A stretch of DNA of 64,000 nucleotides, from assembly GCF_009766005.1 (NCBI RefSeq), contig NZ_LMUK01000051.1:124001-188000 (forward strand), given 5' to 3'. Shown one piece after another: positions 34,975-43,588 of this stretch (its first letter is position 1; every line of letters begins with the position of its first letter). Origin of the DNA: Bradyrhizobium sp. S69. Lineage in GTDB: Bacteria; Pseudomonadota; Alphaproteobacteria; Rhizobiales; Xanthobacteraceae. The position numbers were made by a program, and so were the translations under genes. The notes below the pieces were generated by a model. That model was given only the letters and a program-made list of their open reading frames with translations. It was not told the DNA's origin and made no database searches.

Positions 34975-37900
34975 CTAACCCTGCTTGATCAGGGCGATGA
35001 CGTCGCCCGCGCGCAATGTCTGCCCCGGCTTGACACGTACCGACGATAGACGGCCGGCAACGGGAGCCAACACGCGGATTTCCATTTTCATCGATTCGAT
35101 GATCGCCACGACGTCGCCCGCTGCCACTTCCGCGCCCACATCGCCGAAAATTTTCCAGACATTTCCTGGCACTTCCGAAAATACGCCGGAATAACCATCG
35201 GGAATGTCTTCGACGAGTGCCGCACTCGCGGTGGCGTCGTCCGGTACCTCGTCGATGCGTAGCTCCGCCCAGCGCCGGCGTTCGGCATCGAAGGCCGCCT
35301 GCTGCCCCCGCTTGAAGGCCACGATCGAGTCACGATCGCGGCGCAAGCCCTCGGCGTAGTCGGCGTAGGAAAACTCACCGGGCTCGATCTTGACCGGATA
35401 GCCGCCGTGCGGAAATGCCGTGCGCGCTTCCATCAGTTCTTCGGCGCCGACCGGGAAAAAGCGTATCCGATCGAAGAACCGCAATAGCCATGGATGACCC
35501 GGCGCGAACTCCGGCGTACTGCGCCAGGTGTTCCACATCTGGATGGTGCGGCCGAACAGCTGATAACCGCCCGGGCCTTCCATGCCGTAGATACACATAT
35601 AGGCGCCGCCGATGCCGACCGCATTTTCCGGCGTCCAGGTACGGGCGGGATTGTACTTGGTCGTTACCAGCCGATGACGCGGATCGAGCGGGGTCGCGAC
35701 CGGTGCGCCGAGATAGACATCGCCCAGTCCCATCACGAGATAGTCGGCATCGAACACGATCCGCTTGACCTCGTCCTCGCTGGCGAGCCCGTTGATGCGC
35801 CGGATGAACTCGATATTCGACGGACACCAGGGCGCGTCGGGCCGTACCAGTTCCTGATATTTCTGCATCGCCAGCACGATCTGCGGGTCATTCCACGACA
35901 GCGGCAGATGGACGATGCGGCTCGGCACTTTCATCGCATCGACCGCCGGCAGACCACGCTCCAGTTCGCGCAACATGTCGAGCAGGCGGCGGCGCGACAG
36001 CATTGTGCTGTCATAGTGAAGCTGCAGCGAACGGATTCCGGGCGTCAGATCGATCAGCCCCCGCAACTTCGCCTGCGCGACCGCTTGCGCCAGCACGTGG
36101 ACCCGGAGCCGCAGCCCGATATCGAGCTCCATCGGCCCGTATTCGACCAACAGGTTGTCGTCACCTGCCCGACGGTAAACCACCGGCACCGGACCGTCAT
36201 CGCTGCGGCCGACGATCGCCGATCCGAGCGGCGCGCCCGCGCGCGTGACCATGGGTCCCACCACGGGATCATCGTCGCGAAACACCGGCGCGAAGCGAAC
36301 CTTGTCGCCGGGCTTGAGCTGGCCGATCTTCCAGAGTTCGTCGCGCGCCACCACGGCGGGACACACGAAGCCCCCGAGACTAGGACCATCGGGCCCGAGA
36401 ATGATCGGCATGTCGCCGGTGAAGTCGATCGCCCCTATTGCATAGGCGTTGTCATGGATGTTCGAGGGATGCAGCCCGGCTTCGCCGCCATCGGCGCGCG
36501 CCCATTTCGGTTTCGGCCCGATCAGCCGCACCCCGGTTCGCGCGCTGTTGAAGTGCACCTCATAATCCGAGGTGAAGAAGGTCTCGATATCCTCATCCAG
36601 GAAGAAGTCCGGTGACCCGTGCGGACCATAGATGACGCCGATCTTCCACTCCCGCTCCAGCCTGGGACATTCCCCGGCAGCAAGCGCCCGCGGCATTGGT
36701 CGGTCGCCGGCCAAATTGCCGATATGCAGGACCTCGCCGACCTTCAGCGCGCCGGTGGCATGTCCGCCAAAGGAGCCCAGCGTGAACACCGCGCGGGAGC
36801 CCAACACTTCCGGCGCATCGAAGCCACCGCGGATGGCGAGATAGCAGCGCTGCCCCGGACCTGCGATCCTGCCGATCGCGAGCACCTGACCGGCGCGTAT
36901 CGCAATGGGCACATTGTTGTCGACGACGACGTCATCGAGCTTGGCGGTCATCCGCGCTCCGACCAGACCGATCACGGCGTCCACGTTGAATCGCAAGGTT
37001 GGGCCGTTGGCGGTCAATTCCAGTGCCACCGTCGTTTCGGGATTGCCAACGATGGTGTTGGCAAGACGAAACGAGCGTTCGTCCATTGGGCCACTCGGTG
37101 GTACCCCGACGTGCCAGAGATGCAGCCGCCCCGGCAATTCCTGCAAGCCTGACTGCGCACCGGGCATCAGCACATCGATCGTGCGTGGCGCGAAAGATAG
37201 TGCCGCCAGAACATTGGTGGCGACGCGACCGCTGTGAAAGACTTCCGATCGAGCAATGGCGCGGAGATATTCGAGATTGGTCTCGATCCCTGCAATCGTC
37301 GTGGCATCGAGAGCCCGCATCAGCTTCGCAATCGCATCGGCGCGGGTATCGCCGGCCACGATCACCTTGGCCAGCATCGGGTCGTAGAACGGCGTCACCT
37401 CGACACCGGTCTCGATCCAGCCATCGACGCGCACGTCCTTGGGGAAATCGACGCGAGTCAGTCGCCCGGCGCTCGGCCGAAAGCCCGCACCCGGATTCTC
37501 CGCATAGATCCGCGCCTCGATCGCGGCGCCCTTCGGCGTCAGTACGCCCAGGCCTTCCAGCACGTTCTCGCCGGCCGCCTGCCGCACCATCCACTCGACG
37601 AGATCGATGCCGAACACCGCCTCCGTCACCGGATGCTCGACCTGCAGCCGCGTATTGACTTCAAGGAAATAGAAGTCTTGCCGCTCGACGTCATAGATGA
37701 ACTCAACGGTGCCGGCGGATTCGTAGGCGACACTGTTGCCGAGCGCCACCGCGGCTTGATGCAGCCGCGCCCGCATCCCGGCGCTGAGCCCCGGCGCCGG
37801 CGTTTCCTCGACCACCTTCTGGTTACGGCGCTGGAGCGAGCAATCGCGCTCGCCGAGCGCCACCACGCCACCGTTGCCGTTGCCGAAAATCTGCACCTCG

Positions 37901-38523
37901 ATGTGTCGGGCCTCCGCAACGAAGCGCTCGAGATAGACCCGCGCATCGCCAAAGCTCGCTTGCGCGGTGCGTTGCACCGTCTCGAAACGTTCACGCAGCG
38001 CTTGCTCGTCCCGACAAAGCTGCATGCCGATGCCGCCGCCACCGGCGGTGCTCTTCAGCATCAGCGGAAAACCGATCCGCATCGCTTCCGCGATCGCCTC
38101 GTCCATCGTCTCCAATAGGCCGGACCCCGGCAGCAGCGGCACGCCGCAGCCCTCGGCGATCTCGCGTGCCCTATGCTTCAGTCCGAACGCATCGAGATGT
38201 TCCGGACGCGGCCCGATGAAAGCGATCCCATGCCCGGCCAGCGCTTCGGCAAACCTGCGGTTTTCCGAGAGGAACCCGTAACCTGGATGCACCGCCTGGG
38301 CGCCGGTCTGCAGGCACGCCGCAATGATCGCCTCGACATTGAGATAACTCTCCACCGCGGCGGCAGGGCCGACACGTACCGCCTCGTCGGCATCGAGCAC
38401 CGAGCGTGTGAAACGATCGGCATCGGAATAAACCGCAACGGAAGCGATCCCCATCCGGCGCAAGGTTCTGCCGATCCGCCCGGCGATTTCGCCGCGGTTG
38501 GCAATCAGGACTTTCTGGAACAT
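34975..38523 (-). CDS. Biotin-dependent urea/guanidine carboxylase
   Basis: 1182 residues in the architecture of urea amidolyase's carboxylase part: biotin carboxylase (1 to about 450; HPGYGFLSEN, KSTAGGGGIGMQLC, EVNTRLQVEHPVTE), the paired KipA/KipI-like carboxyltransferase domains (about 460-1060; WHVGVPPSGPMDERSFRLANTIVGN then VEYGPMELDIGLRLRVHVL), and a C-terminal biotinyl domain with AIIESMKMEI, where K1146 carries biotin. No allophanate hydrolase domain is fused. With the guanidine-I riboswitch and DUF1989 partners in the same operon, the substrate is most probably guanidine, giving carboxyguanidine. Urea activity cannot be excluded. Last gene of the operon. Confidence 0.9.
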   Translation of the reverse strand: MFQKVLIANRGEIAGRIGRTLRRMGIASVAVYSDADRFTRSVLDADEAVRVGPAAAVESYLNVEAIIAACLQTGAQAVHPGYGFLSENRRFAEALAGHGIAFIGPRPEHLDAFGLKHRAREIAEGCGVPLLPGSGLLETMDEAIAEAMRIGFPLMLKSTAGGGGIGMQLCRDEQALRERFETVQRTAQASFGDARVYLERFVAEARHIEVQIFGNGNGGVVALGERDCSLQRRNQKVVEETPAPGLSAGMRARLHQAAVALGNSVAYESAGTVEFIYDVERQDFYFLEVNTRLQVEHPVTEAVFGIDLVEWMVRQAAGENVLEGLGVLTPKGAAIEARIYAENPGAGFRPSAGRLTRVDFPKDVRVDGWIETGVEVTPFYDPMLAKVIVAGDTRADAIAKLMRALDATTIAGIETNLEYLRAIARSEVFHSGRVATNVLAALSFAPRTIDVLMPGAQSGLQELPGRLHLWHVGVPPSGPMDERSFRLANTIVGNPETTVALELTANGPTLRFNVDAVIGLVGARMTAKLDDVVVDNNVPIAIRAGQVLAIGRIAGPGQRCYLAIRGGFDAPEVLGSRAVFTLGSFGGHATGALKVGEVLHIGNLAGDRPMPRALAAGECPRLEREWKIGVIYGPHGSPDFFLDEDIETFFTSDYEVHFNSARTGVRLIGPKPKWARADGGEAGLHPSNIHDNAYAIGAIDFTGDMPIILGPDGPSLGGFVCPAVVARDELWKIGQLKPGDKVRFAPVFRDDDPVVGPMVTRAGAPLGSAIVGRSDDGPVPVVYRRAGDDNLLVEYGPMELDIGLRLRVHVLAQAVAQAKLRGLIDLTPGIRSLQLHYDSTMLSRRRLLDMLRELERGLPAVDAMKVPSRIVHLPLSWNDPQIVLAMQKYQELVRPDAPWCPSNIEFIRRINGLASEDEVKRIVFDADYLVMGLGDVYLGAPVATPLDPRHRLVTTKYNPARTWTPENAVGIGGAYMCIYGMEGPGGYQLFGRTIQMWNTWRSTPEFAPGHPWLLRFFDRIRFFPVGAEELMEARTAFPHGGYPVKIEPGEFSYADYAEGLRRDRDSIVAFKRGQQAAFDAERRRWAELRIDEVPDDATASAALVEDIPDGYSGVFSEVPGNVWKIFGDVGAEVAAGDVVAIIESMKMEIRVLAPVAGRLSSVRVKPGQTLRAGDVIALIKQG

Positions 38524-38527
38524 CGCC

Positions 38528-39169
38528 TCAGCCCTCTTGCGCTTCGAAGATCATCACGCGGATCGGCGTCGGAAAGAAGCCGTTGCAGGGATTGTTGATC
38601 TGCGGGCAGTTGGATATCAGGCAGAGCACGTCCATCTCCGCGACCATGTCGATGTGGTCGCCGGGCTTCGAGACACCATCGACCACGGTGAAATTGCCGG
38701 ACGGATCGATCGGCACGTTCATGAAGAAGTTCAGATTGGGAACGATATCGCGCTTCGACAGGCCGTGCTTGGCAGCCTCGATCAGAAAATTCTCGCGACA
38801 GGCGTGAAGATATCGGGTGCCATGGCCGAAGCGAACGGTGTTGCTTTCGCACGAACACGCCCCCGCCGAGGTGTCGTGCAGGCCGCAGCTGTCGGCGACC
38901 ACACGCAGCATCGTACGCCCCTCATTGGACATGATGCGGGTGCCGGTGCCGACATAGGCCGAGCCCTGTGCCCGCAACGTGTCCTGGCCGCTATAGCGCT
39001 CCTGCGGATCGGAGGCGCAATAAAACAGCGTATCCACCGCTTGTTGGCCGTGGCTGTCGATGATGCGCAGAGTCTGCTCTTTACGAATAATGGCGGACCA
39101 GGGAGCGCGGGCGGCAATCTCGGTGTCGAGCACGATTCGGACCGAAGCCGGAAGGGGATTCATGGTCAT
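38528..39169 (-). CDS. Carboxyguanidine deiminase-type subunit 1 (DUF1989, 'urea carboxylase-associated')
   Basis: 213 residues of the DUF1989 family. It contains IIDSHGQQAVDTLFYCASDPQERYSGQDTLRAQG, MLRVVADSCGLHDTSAGACS and NFFMNVPIDPSGNFTVVDGVSKPGDHIDMVAEMDVLCLISNCPQINNPC, with the conserved Cys and His residues proposed to bind zinc. Two such subunits form carboxyguanidine deiminase (CgdAB), converting carboxyguanidine to allophanate and ammonia. The start is ATG 39169 with GGGTGAG upstream. It sits 5 bases from the preceding gene and 4 from the carboxylase, so it is tightly co-transcribed. Which of CgdA or CgdB it is cannot be told by eye. Confidence 0.85.
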   Translation of the reverse strand: MTMNPLPASVRIVLDTEIAARAPWSAIIRKEQTLRIIDSHGQQAVDTLFYCASDPQERYSGQDTLRAQGSAYVGTGTRIMSNEGRTMLRVVADSCGLHDTSAGACSCESNTVRFGHGTRYLHACRENFLIEAAKHGLSKRDIVPNLNFFMNVPIDPSGNFTVVDGVSKPGDHIDMVAEMDVLCLISNCPQINNPCNGFFPTPIRVMIFEAQEG

Positions 39170-39174
39170 GACGC

Positions 39175-40011
39175 TCACCCCTCTATGCCGTGGCCGGCCA
39201 GCAATGCGTTGTTCTCGAAGGCGCGGATCGCCTCCGCGCAGGCGGTTCGGCACAGGTCATCGACGCCGCCAGGTTTTGCCCGATAGCGGACCGCCTCCAC
39301 GGCATCCGGCGCATACATCGGCGCCGGATCGAGCGGATGCGGGCAGTTCGACAGCGCCACCAGCAGATCGATCTCGGCACGCAGATCGACGAAGTCTCCG
39401 GCGTGGCGGCGGTTCGCCTCCCATTGAAAGCGTCCGTCGGTATCAACACTGACAGGCGCGAAGAAGCTGATGCACGGCGCGACGTCGCGGCGGCCAAGCC
39501 CGAGCTTGCCGGCGGCAAGAATGAAATTATCGCGGCTGTTGCGCGCCTCAGAAGCGCCGTAGCGAGCCGCATTGGTGGCCACACTGGAGCCACCCGCGAG
39601 GGTATCGTGGGCAGCGCAGGTGTCCTCGACGATGCTGAACAGCACGCGGCCCATATCGGACAGGATGACGCGGCCTTTGCGCAGGCTCGCAGCCCATTGC
39701 ACCTTGATCGTATCGGCGTGGTTGAGCCGCTCGCTGGGATCGGCAGCACTCCACGCCAGCAGACTGACGCTGGATGCGCCTGAGGTGTTGACCAGCCGCA
39801 ACGCTTCGCCGCGGTTGAGGCGCGTGGTCCAGTACCAGCCGCCGGGAATGGTCTCGCGATGAACGATCGCGGCGTCCGCGATCGGCGCGCCGTCGCGCGG
39901 CGTCGGCGGCGGCAGCGCGCGCGGCGCCTCTCCCTGGCCTGCCGCCTTCAAATCTTCATAACGCCGCCGGTGGGCGGCGATCTCGGCCTGCTGTTGTTCG
40001 GTGAGGATCAT
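39175..40011 (-). CDS. Carboxyguanidine deiminase-type subunit 2 (DUF1989)
   Basis: 278 residues, second DUF1989 member. It shares the layout of the neighbour: GGWYWTTRLNRGEALRLVNTSGASSVSLLAWSAADPSERLNHADTIKVQ, then VLFSIVEDTCAAHDTLAGGSS and ISFFAPVSVDTDGRFQWEANRRHAGDFVDLRAEIDLLVALSNCPHPLDP. It has an additional N-terminal helix (ILTEQQQAEIAAHRRRYEDLKA). AAAGGA six bases before ATG 40011 fixes the start; the frame from 40056 overlaps the ATPase end without need. The two subunits should form the heteromeric deiminase acting right after the carboxylase. Confidence 0.85.
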   Translation of the reverse strand: MILTEQQQAEIAAHRRRYEDLKAAGQGEAPRALPPPTPRDGAPIADAAIVHRETIPGGWYWTTRLNRGEALRLVNTSGASSVSLLAWSAADPSERLNHADTIKVQWAASLRKGRVILSDMGRVLFSIVEDTCAAHDTLAGGSSVATNAARYGASEARNSRDNFILAAGKLGLGRRDVAPCISFFAPVSVDTDGRFQWEANRRHAGDFVDLRAEIDLLVALSNCPHPLDPAPMYAPDAVEAVRYRAKPGGVDDLCRTACAEAIRAFENNALLAGHGIEG

Positions 40012-40052
40012 GGTTTGTCCTTTCTCAGACAAGCGCGCCGGGTCGTCCCGGC

Positions 40053-40844
40053 TCATGCTCCCTTTTCGGCTGGGTCGTCCCGGCCGGAGCGTTTCGTCGA
40101 CAAATTCCGCACCTCGGCGGCGCGGCGTGGAAAGACTTCGAGGTCGCGCGAAATGGTCGCGCCATAGCGCTCGCGTTCCTCGGGCCGGTCGCGGTTGCGC
40201 TCGAACGCAATGACGCGGGTCGCCAGCCGGAACGCCTCGCTCAAATCATGTGTGACCATGACGACCGTCAGGTCCGTTTCATTCCACAGCCGCTTCATCA
40301 GCACGTGAATGTCGGCCCGGATGCCGGGATCGAGCGCGCCGAATGGCTCATCGAGCAGCAGGATTTTCGGACCGCGCATCACGGCCTGCGCCAGTGCAAG
40401 GCGCTGCTGCATGCCGCCTGACAGCGACGCCGGATATTTAGCCTCATGTCCGGCGAGACCGACCTCGGCGAGCAGCGCCATCGCCTCGTCCACCGCCGCG
40501 CGCCTGGCCGCACCGAATAGCCGGCTGACGAATTTCGCGAGCTGCAGCTCGCGCCCCAGCACCACGTTCTGCAGGACGGTCAGATGCGGGAAAACCGAAT
40601 AGCGCTGAAAAACCACGCCGCGATCCGCATCCGGCTCGGGCTTGAGTGGCACGCCATCGATCAGGATTTGCCCGCGCGTCGGGGCTTCCTCGCCCAGCAG
40701 CATGCGCAGGAAGGTGGTTTTACCACAGCCGGACGGACCGACCAGCACGATGAAGGCGCGCGACACCACGTCGAGCGTGATCCGCTCCAGCACGATGTGG
40801 TCGCCATATTCCTTCCAGACGTTGTCGAAACGAACAGCGCTCAT
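40053..40844 (-). CDS. ABC transporter ATPase of the guanidine operon (NitT/TauT type)
   Basis: 263 residues. Walker A GPSGCGKTT near 36-44, Q-loop VVFQRYSVFPHLT, signature LSGGMQQRLALAQA, Walker B ILLLDEPFGALD, H-loop VMVTHDLSEA. The sequence between these belongs to the nitrate/taurine-type importer ATPases. Its ATG overlaps the permease stop by 4 bases (ATGA). It energises uptake of the small cation imported by this system. Guanidine as substrate is inferred from the operon. Confidence 0.92.
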   Translation of the reverse strand: MSAVRFDNVWKEYGDHIVLERITLDVVSRAFIVLVGPSGCGKTTFLRMLLGEEAPTRGQILIDGVPLKPEPDADRGVVFQRYSVFPHLTVLQNVVLGRELQLAKFVSRLFGAARRAAVDEAMALLAEVGLAGHEAKYPASLSGGMQQRLALAQAVMRGPKILLLDEPFGALDPGIRADIHVLMKRLWNETDLTVVMVTHDLSEAFRLATRVIAFERNRDRPEERERYGATISRDLEVFPRRAAEVRNLSTKRSGRDDPAEKGA

Positions 40845-41659
40845 CCTGCCCTCACCGAGGCAAACCAGGGGAACATCTTGCGCTGAAGCAAATTGAGCGC
40901 GGCATCCATCAGGAAAGCGAGCAGCGTGATCCAGAACACGTACGGAATGATCACGTCCATCGCGAGATAGCGCCGCACCAGGAAGATGCGATAGCCGAGC
41001 CCCGAATCGGAGGCGATCGCTTCGGCGGCGATGACGAACAGCCAGGCCGGGCCGATTTGCAGCCGCAGCGCATCGATCAGGCGCGGCGCTATCTGCGGCA
41101 GCACCACGCGCAACGCCACCTGCCAGGTCGAGGCGCCCAGCGTCTGCGCCTTGATCAGTTGCTCACGCGGCAACTCCAGCACCTTCATGCTGAGATCGCG
41201 GATCATGCAGGGCAAGGTGCCGATCACGATCAGCGCGATCTTGGAGTTTTCACCGAGCCCCATCACGATGAACAGGATCGGCAGCAACGCCAGCGGCGGC
41301 ACCATCGACATCACCCCGACGAACGAAGACAGCATGGCGTTGGCGCCTGGCAGCAGGCCAATCACGATGCCGAACAGCAGCGCCGCCGAGGTGGAGATCG
41401 CCAGCGCCGAGATCAGCCGGCCGAGACTGGCGATCGTATCCGACAGCATCAAATCGGTGCCGGTGCGCGGATCGATCTCGAAGGCCATGTGTTTCACCGC
41501 CTGCGCCATGGTCGGCAGCGCAGGCAGCAATTTGTCATTCGGATTTTCGGCAAGCCGCATGCCCGAACCGACGAGATAGGCGATCGCCAGCAATATGAAC
41601 GGGAGCGCGGCGAGATAGAACCGCGCCTGCCTGTTCGGCTTGATGTTCATGAGCCGCAT
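40841..41659 (-). CDS. ABC transporter permease of the guanidine operon
   Basis: About 272 residues with six predicted membrane segments (starting FYLAALPFILLAIAYLVGSGM) and the binding-protein-dependent transport EAA-type loop near LGASTWQVALRVVLPQIAPRLIDALRLQIG. ATG 41659 is chosen because GGAG is six bases upstream; earlier ATGs in the frame overlap the binding-protein gene. It stops in an ATGA overlap with the ATPase. One gene for a homodimeric permease is usual for this class. Confidence 0.9.
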   Translation of the reverse strand: MRLMNIKPNRQARFYLAALPFILLAIAYLVGSGMRLAENPNDKLLPALPTMAQAVKHMAFEIDPRTGTDLMLSDTIASLGRLISALAISTSAALLFGIVIGLLPGANAMLSSFVGVMSMVPPLALLPILFIVMGLGENSKIALIVIGTLPCMIRDLSMKVLELPREQLIKAQTLGASTWQVALRVVLPQIAPRLIDALRLQIGPAWLFVIAAEAIASDSGLGYRIFLVRRYLAMDVIIPYVFWITLLAFLMDAALNLLQRKMFPWFASVRAG

Positions 41660-41696
41660 CGTCATCTCCGCTTCGAGAGCGAACCGCGAAAAGCGA

Positions 41697-42770
41697 TCAG
41701 AGTTTACCCTTGGCGGCGGCGTCCATGAAGCTGGCATCGAAACGCAGCTTCACATTGTCCTTGTCACCGATGACTTGCTTGTCGCCGAGCTCAATGCCAA
41801 CGGCATCGGCCGATTTTGCGTCTTTGCCGAGCAACGCCTTGTCGAACAGGAACTTGCGCACCCGGTCCATGGTGGTGCCGACGGCCGCGCTCTTGGTGAA
41901 GGCTTCCGCATCCGCCGCCTTGTCGAACAGCTTGGTGGAGGCGAGCTGGCTGTCGAAGCCGGCGAGATCGGTGCCCGAGGCTTTCGCCATGGCTTCCTTC
42001 GCCGCCTTACCCTCGACGCCGGCGGCGTTCATTTTCGCGATGGTCTCGTACCAGATGCCGACCAGCGCCTTGCCGAAATCGGGATTGTCCTTCAGCACGG
42101 CCGTGTTGACCACCATCAGGTCCATGATCTCGCCGGGTATCTGCGAGGAATCGAACACCTTCTTGGCGTCCGGCGAACCCAGGATTTCCGAGACGATCGG
42201 ATTCCACGTTACGACAGCGGTCACGTCGGGCGTCTTGTAGGCGGCGGCCAGATCGGCATCGGAGGTGTTGACGACCTTGATGTCCTTTTCGGCAAGATGC
42301 GTGCTCTCCAGCGCCCGCGCCAGCAGGTAATGCGAGACGGAGAACTCGACCAGGTTGATCTTCTGGCCCTTGATGGCGGCGAGATCGGCGCTGTTCTTCA
42401 GGATGACGGCATCGTTGCCGTTGGAGAAGTCGCCGGTCACGACCGCCGTGGTGTCGACGCCGCCTGCCGCGGGAATCGACAGCGCATCCATATTGGTGAT
42501 GGTTACCGCGTCGAACGCACCGGCGGTGTATTGATTGACGGATTCGACGTAATCGTTGAACTGCTTCACCTCGATGGTGAGGCCATATTTATCGGCCCAT
42601 TTCTTGACGATGCCGGTGTCGGCGGCATAGCCCCACGGCATCCAGCCGACATAGATCGACCATGCGACCTTGAAGCTCTTTTTCGGCGCCGCATGCGCCG
42701 GCGCGGCAACAACGGCCGCCAGCGTCATGACAAAAATGATGGGTCGGAGCAGTGAATTGAGTTTGTTCAT
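41697..42770 (-). CDS. ABC transporter substrate-binding protein of the guanidine operon
   Basis: About 357 residues. Signal peptide 1-27 (MNKLNSLLRPIIFVMTLAAVVAAPAHA). The mature part is a NitT/TauT-like receptor: FKVAWSIYVGWMPWGYAADTGIVKKWADKYGLTIEVKQFNDYVESVNQYTAGAFDAV, typical of the binding protein found with urea/guanidine carboxylase. GAGGGA seven bases before ATG 42770 supports the start. The frame runs on to 42965, but that stretch is the riboswitch and terminator leader and must not be counted as protein. First gene of the operon. Confidence 0.9.
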   Translation of the reverse strand: MNKLNSLLRPIIFVMTLAAVVAAPAHAAPKKSFKVAWSIYVGWMPWGYAADTGIVKKWADKYGLTIEVKQFNDYVESVNQYTAGAFDAVTITNMDALSIPAAGGVDTTAVVTGDFSNGNDAVILKNSADLAAIKGQKINLVEFSVSHYLLARALESTHLAEKDIKVVNTSDADLAAAYKTPDVTAVVTWNPIVSEILGSPDAKKVFDSSQIPGEIMDLMVVNTAVLKDNPDFGKALVGIWYETIAKMNAAGVEGKAAKEAMAKASGTDLAGFDSQLASTKLFDKAADAEAFTKSAAVGTTMDRVRKFLFDKALLGKDAKSADAVGIELGDKQVIGDKDNVKLRFDASFMDAAAKGKL

Positions 42771-42794
42771 GGCAGATCCCTCTTGCAAAACTAC

Positions 42795-42835
42795 AAAAAG
42801 GGACCGGCGATAGACCATCGCGTTGCCAATCCCTT
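42795..42835 (-). terminator. Regulated intrinsic terminator of the guanidine riboswitch
   Basis: On the minus strand AAGGGATTGGC and GCCGGTCCC form a stem with two G-U pairs around an inner GCGAT/ATCGC hairpin, directly followed by five U residues and then the ribosome site of the binding-protein gene. This is a normal expression platform for a guanidine-I switch: it ends transcription unless ligand is bound. Confidence 0.8.
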
Positions 42836-42843
42836 GGCTCACG

Positions 42844-42957
42844 AGGTCTCCCGGGCTTTTATCCCGCCGTGCACCTGCGGGGATTTCTCCCCCGCAAGCG
42901 GCTGCTCTCGGACCAACACTTTGCAGGCGCAAAGCCGGAACCCTAGCAACCAACTCG
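42844..42957 (-). promoter_or_regulatory. Guanidine-I (ykkC) riboswitch
   Basis: The transcribed leader contains, in order, CTAGGGTTCCGG, GGTCCGAGAG, an extended GCGGGG/CCCCGC-type stem, ACGGCGGGATAAAAG and CCCGGGAGA. These are the conserved blocks of the ykkC-yxkD class that binds free guanidinium. It lies between the sigma-54-type promoter and the terminator, upstream of the transporter, deiminase and carboxylase genes, as expected for a genetic ON switch. The match was made by eye to the known consensus. Confidence 0.92.
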
Positions 42958-42966
42958 GTATACAAG

Positions 42967-42983
42967 AAGCACGAGCCGTGCCA
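42967..42983 (-). promoter_or_regulatory. Sigma-54 (RpoN) type -24/-12 promoter
   Basis: The minus strand reads TGGCACGGCTCGTGCTT, one base different from the TGGCACG-N4-TTGCW consensus, with the GG and GC elements correctly spaced. Start of transcription would fall near 42957, exactly where the riboswitch begins. An upstream NtrC-type site was not identified by eye. Confidence 0.75.
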
Positions 42984-43153
42984 GATCCGCTTTCATTGAA
43001 TCACAACGGCTTTTCGCGACGTCGCCGCGCGATCATTCGAGGTGTCAGCATTCCTGGCGGGCACTTGCCCACCAAATGGGCAATCAACGCGATCAAGCGA
43101 GCTTTCTTTCTTGGGGCGTGGAGCACCACGTGTCCGCACCAATTCTCAGCATC

Positions 43154-43438
43154 TTAATATCGCGCACCTCGATGAGCTGAAGGTTCCGGAACGGCCGGCT
43201 CTTCAAGCAAATCAAATTGCGCGCTGAGCCACTCTTGGGTTTCGATAGCCGCCCGGCGCGCTAGGTCGCGCTCTGCCGCACCAAGGTCTACAACCATGAT
43301 CGACCAATTGCAGCCGGCCCGGTCGTCACGGATCGGACGAACCGTCACGTCGGCGACGCTGTCGCATCCCCGATAGGTTCTGATCTCCGCCAAAGCCAGT
43401 TCAATCAGCTCGCTGGCCGATTTCCGGATTTTTGGCAT
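43154..43438 (-). CDS. Hypothetical protein
   Basis: About 94 residues, start MPKIRKSASELIELALAEIR (ATG 43438; one more in-frame ATG precedes it). It contains VTVRPIRDDRAGCNWSIMVVDLGAAERDLARRAAIETQEWLSAQFDLLEE, a pattern seen in small Bradyrhizobium proteins of unknown role. It is cytoplasmic and acidic. No operon partner is close, since the guanidine operon starts 170 bases away in the same direction with its own promoter. Confidence 0.6.
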   Translation of the reverse strand: MPKIRKSASELIELALAEIRTYRGCDSVADVTVRPIRDDRAGCNWSIMVVDLGAAERDLARRAAIETQEWLSAQFDLLEEPAVPEPSAHRGARY

Positions 43439-43532
43439 CACGCATTCCTCGCTTTGGGACGCCTTTGTCGCGTGGCTGGCCGTACCGCTTTTTTAACGCT
43501 TCGAACCATGGTGGAATATCGAATGTCCCGAG

Positions 43533-43571
43533 GAGGTAATCGATGGGCCTGCGTGGCGCATCGATTACCTC
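43533..43571 (-). terminator. 13-bp perfect hairpin after the GlsB-type gene
   Basis: Arms 43533-43545 and 43559-43571 (GAGGTAATCGATG with CATCGATTACCTC) pair perfectly around a 13-base loop, 18 bases past the stop at 43589. There is no T-run, so it may protect the 3' end rather than end transcription by itself. Confidence 0.5.
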
Positions 43572-43588
43572 GCACCGAGTAGCACCAA

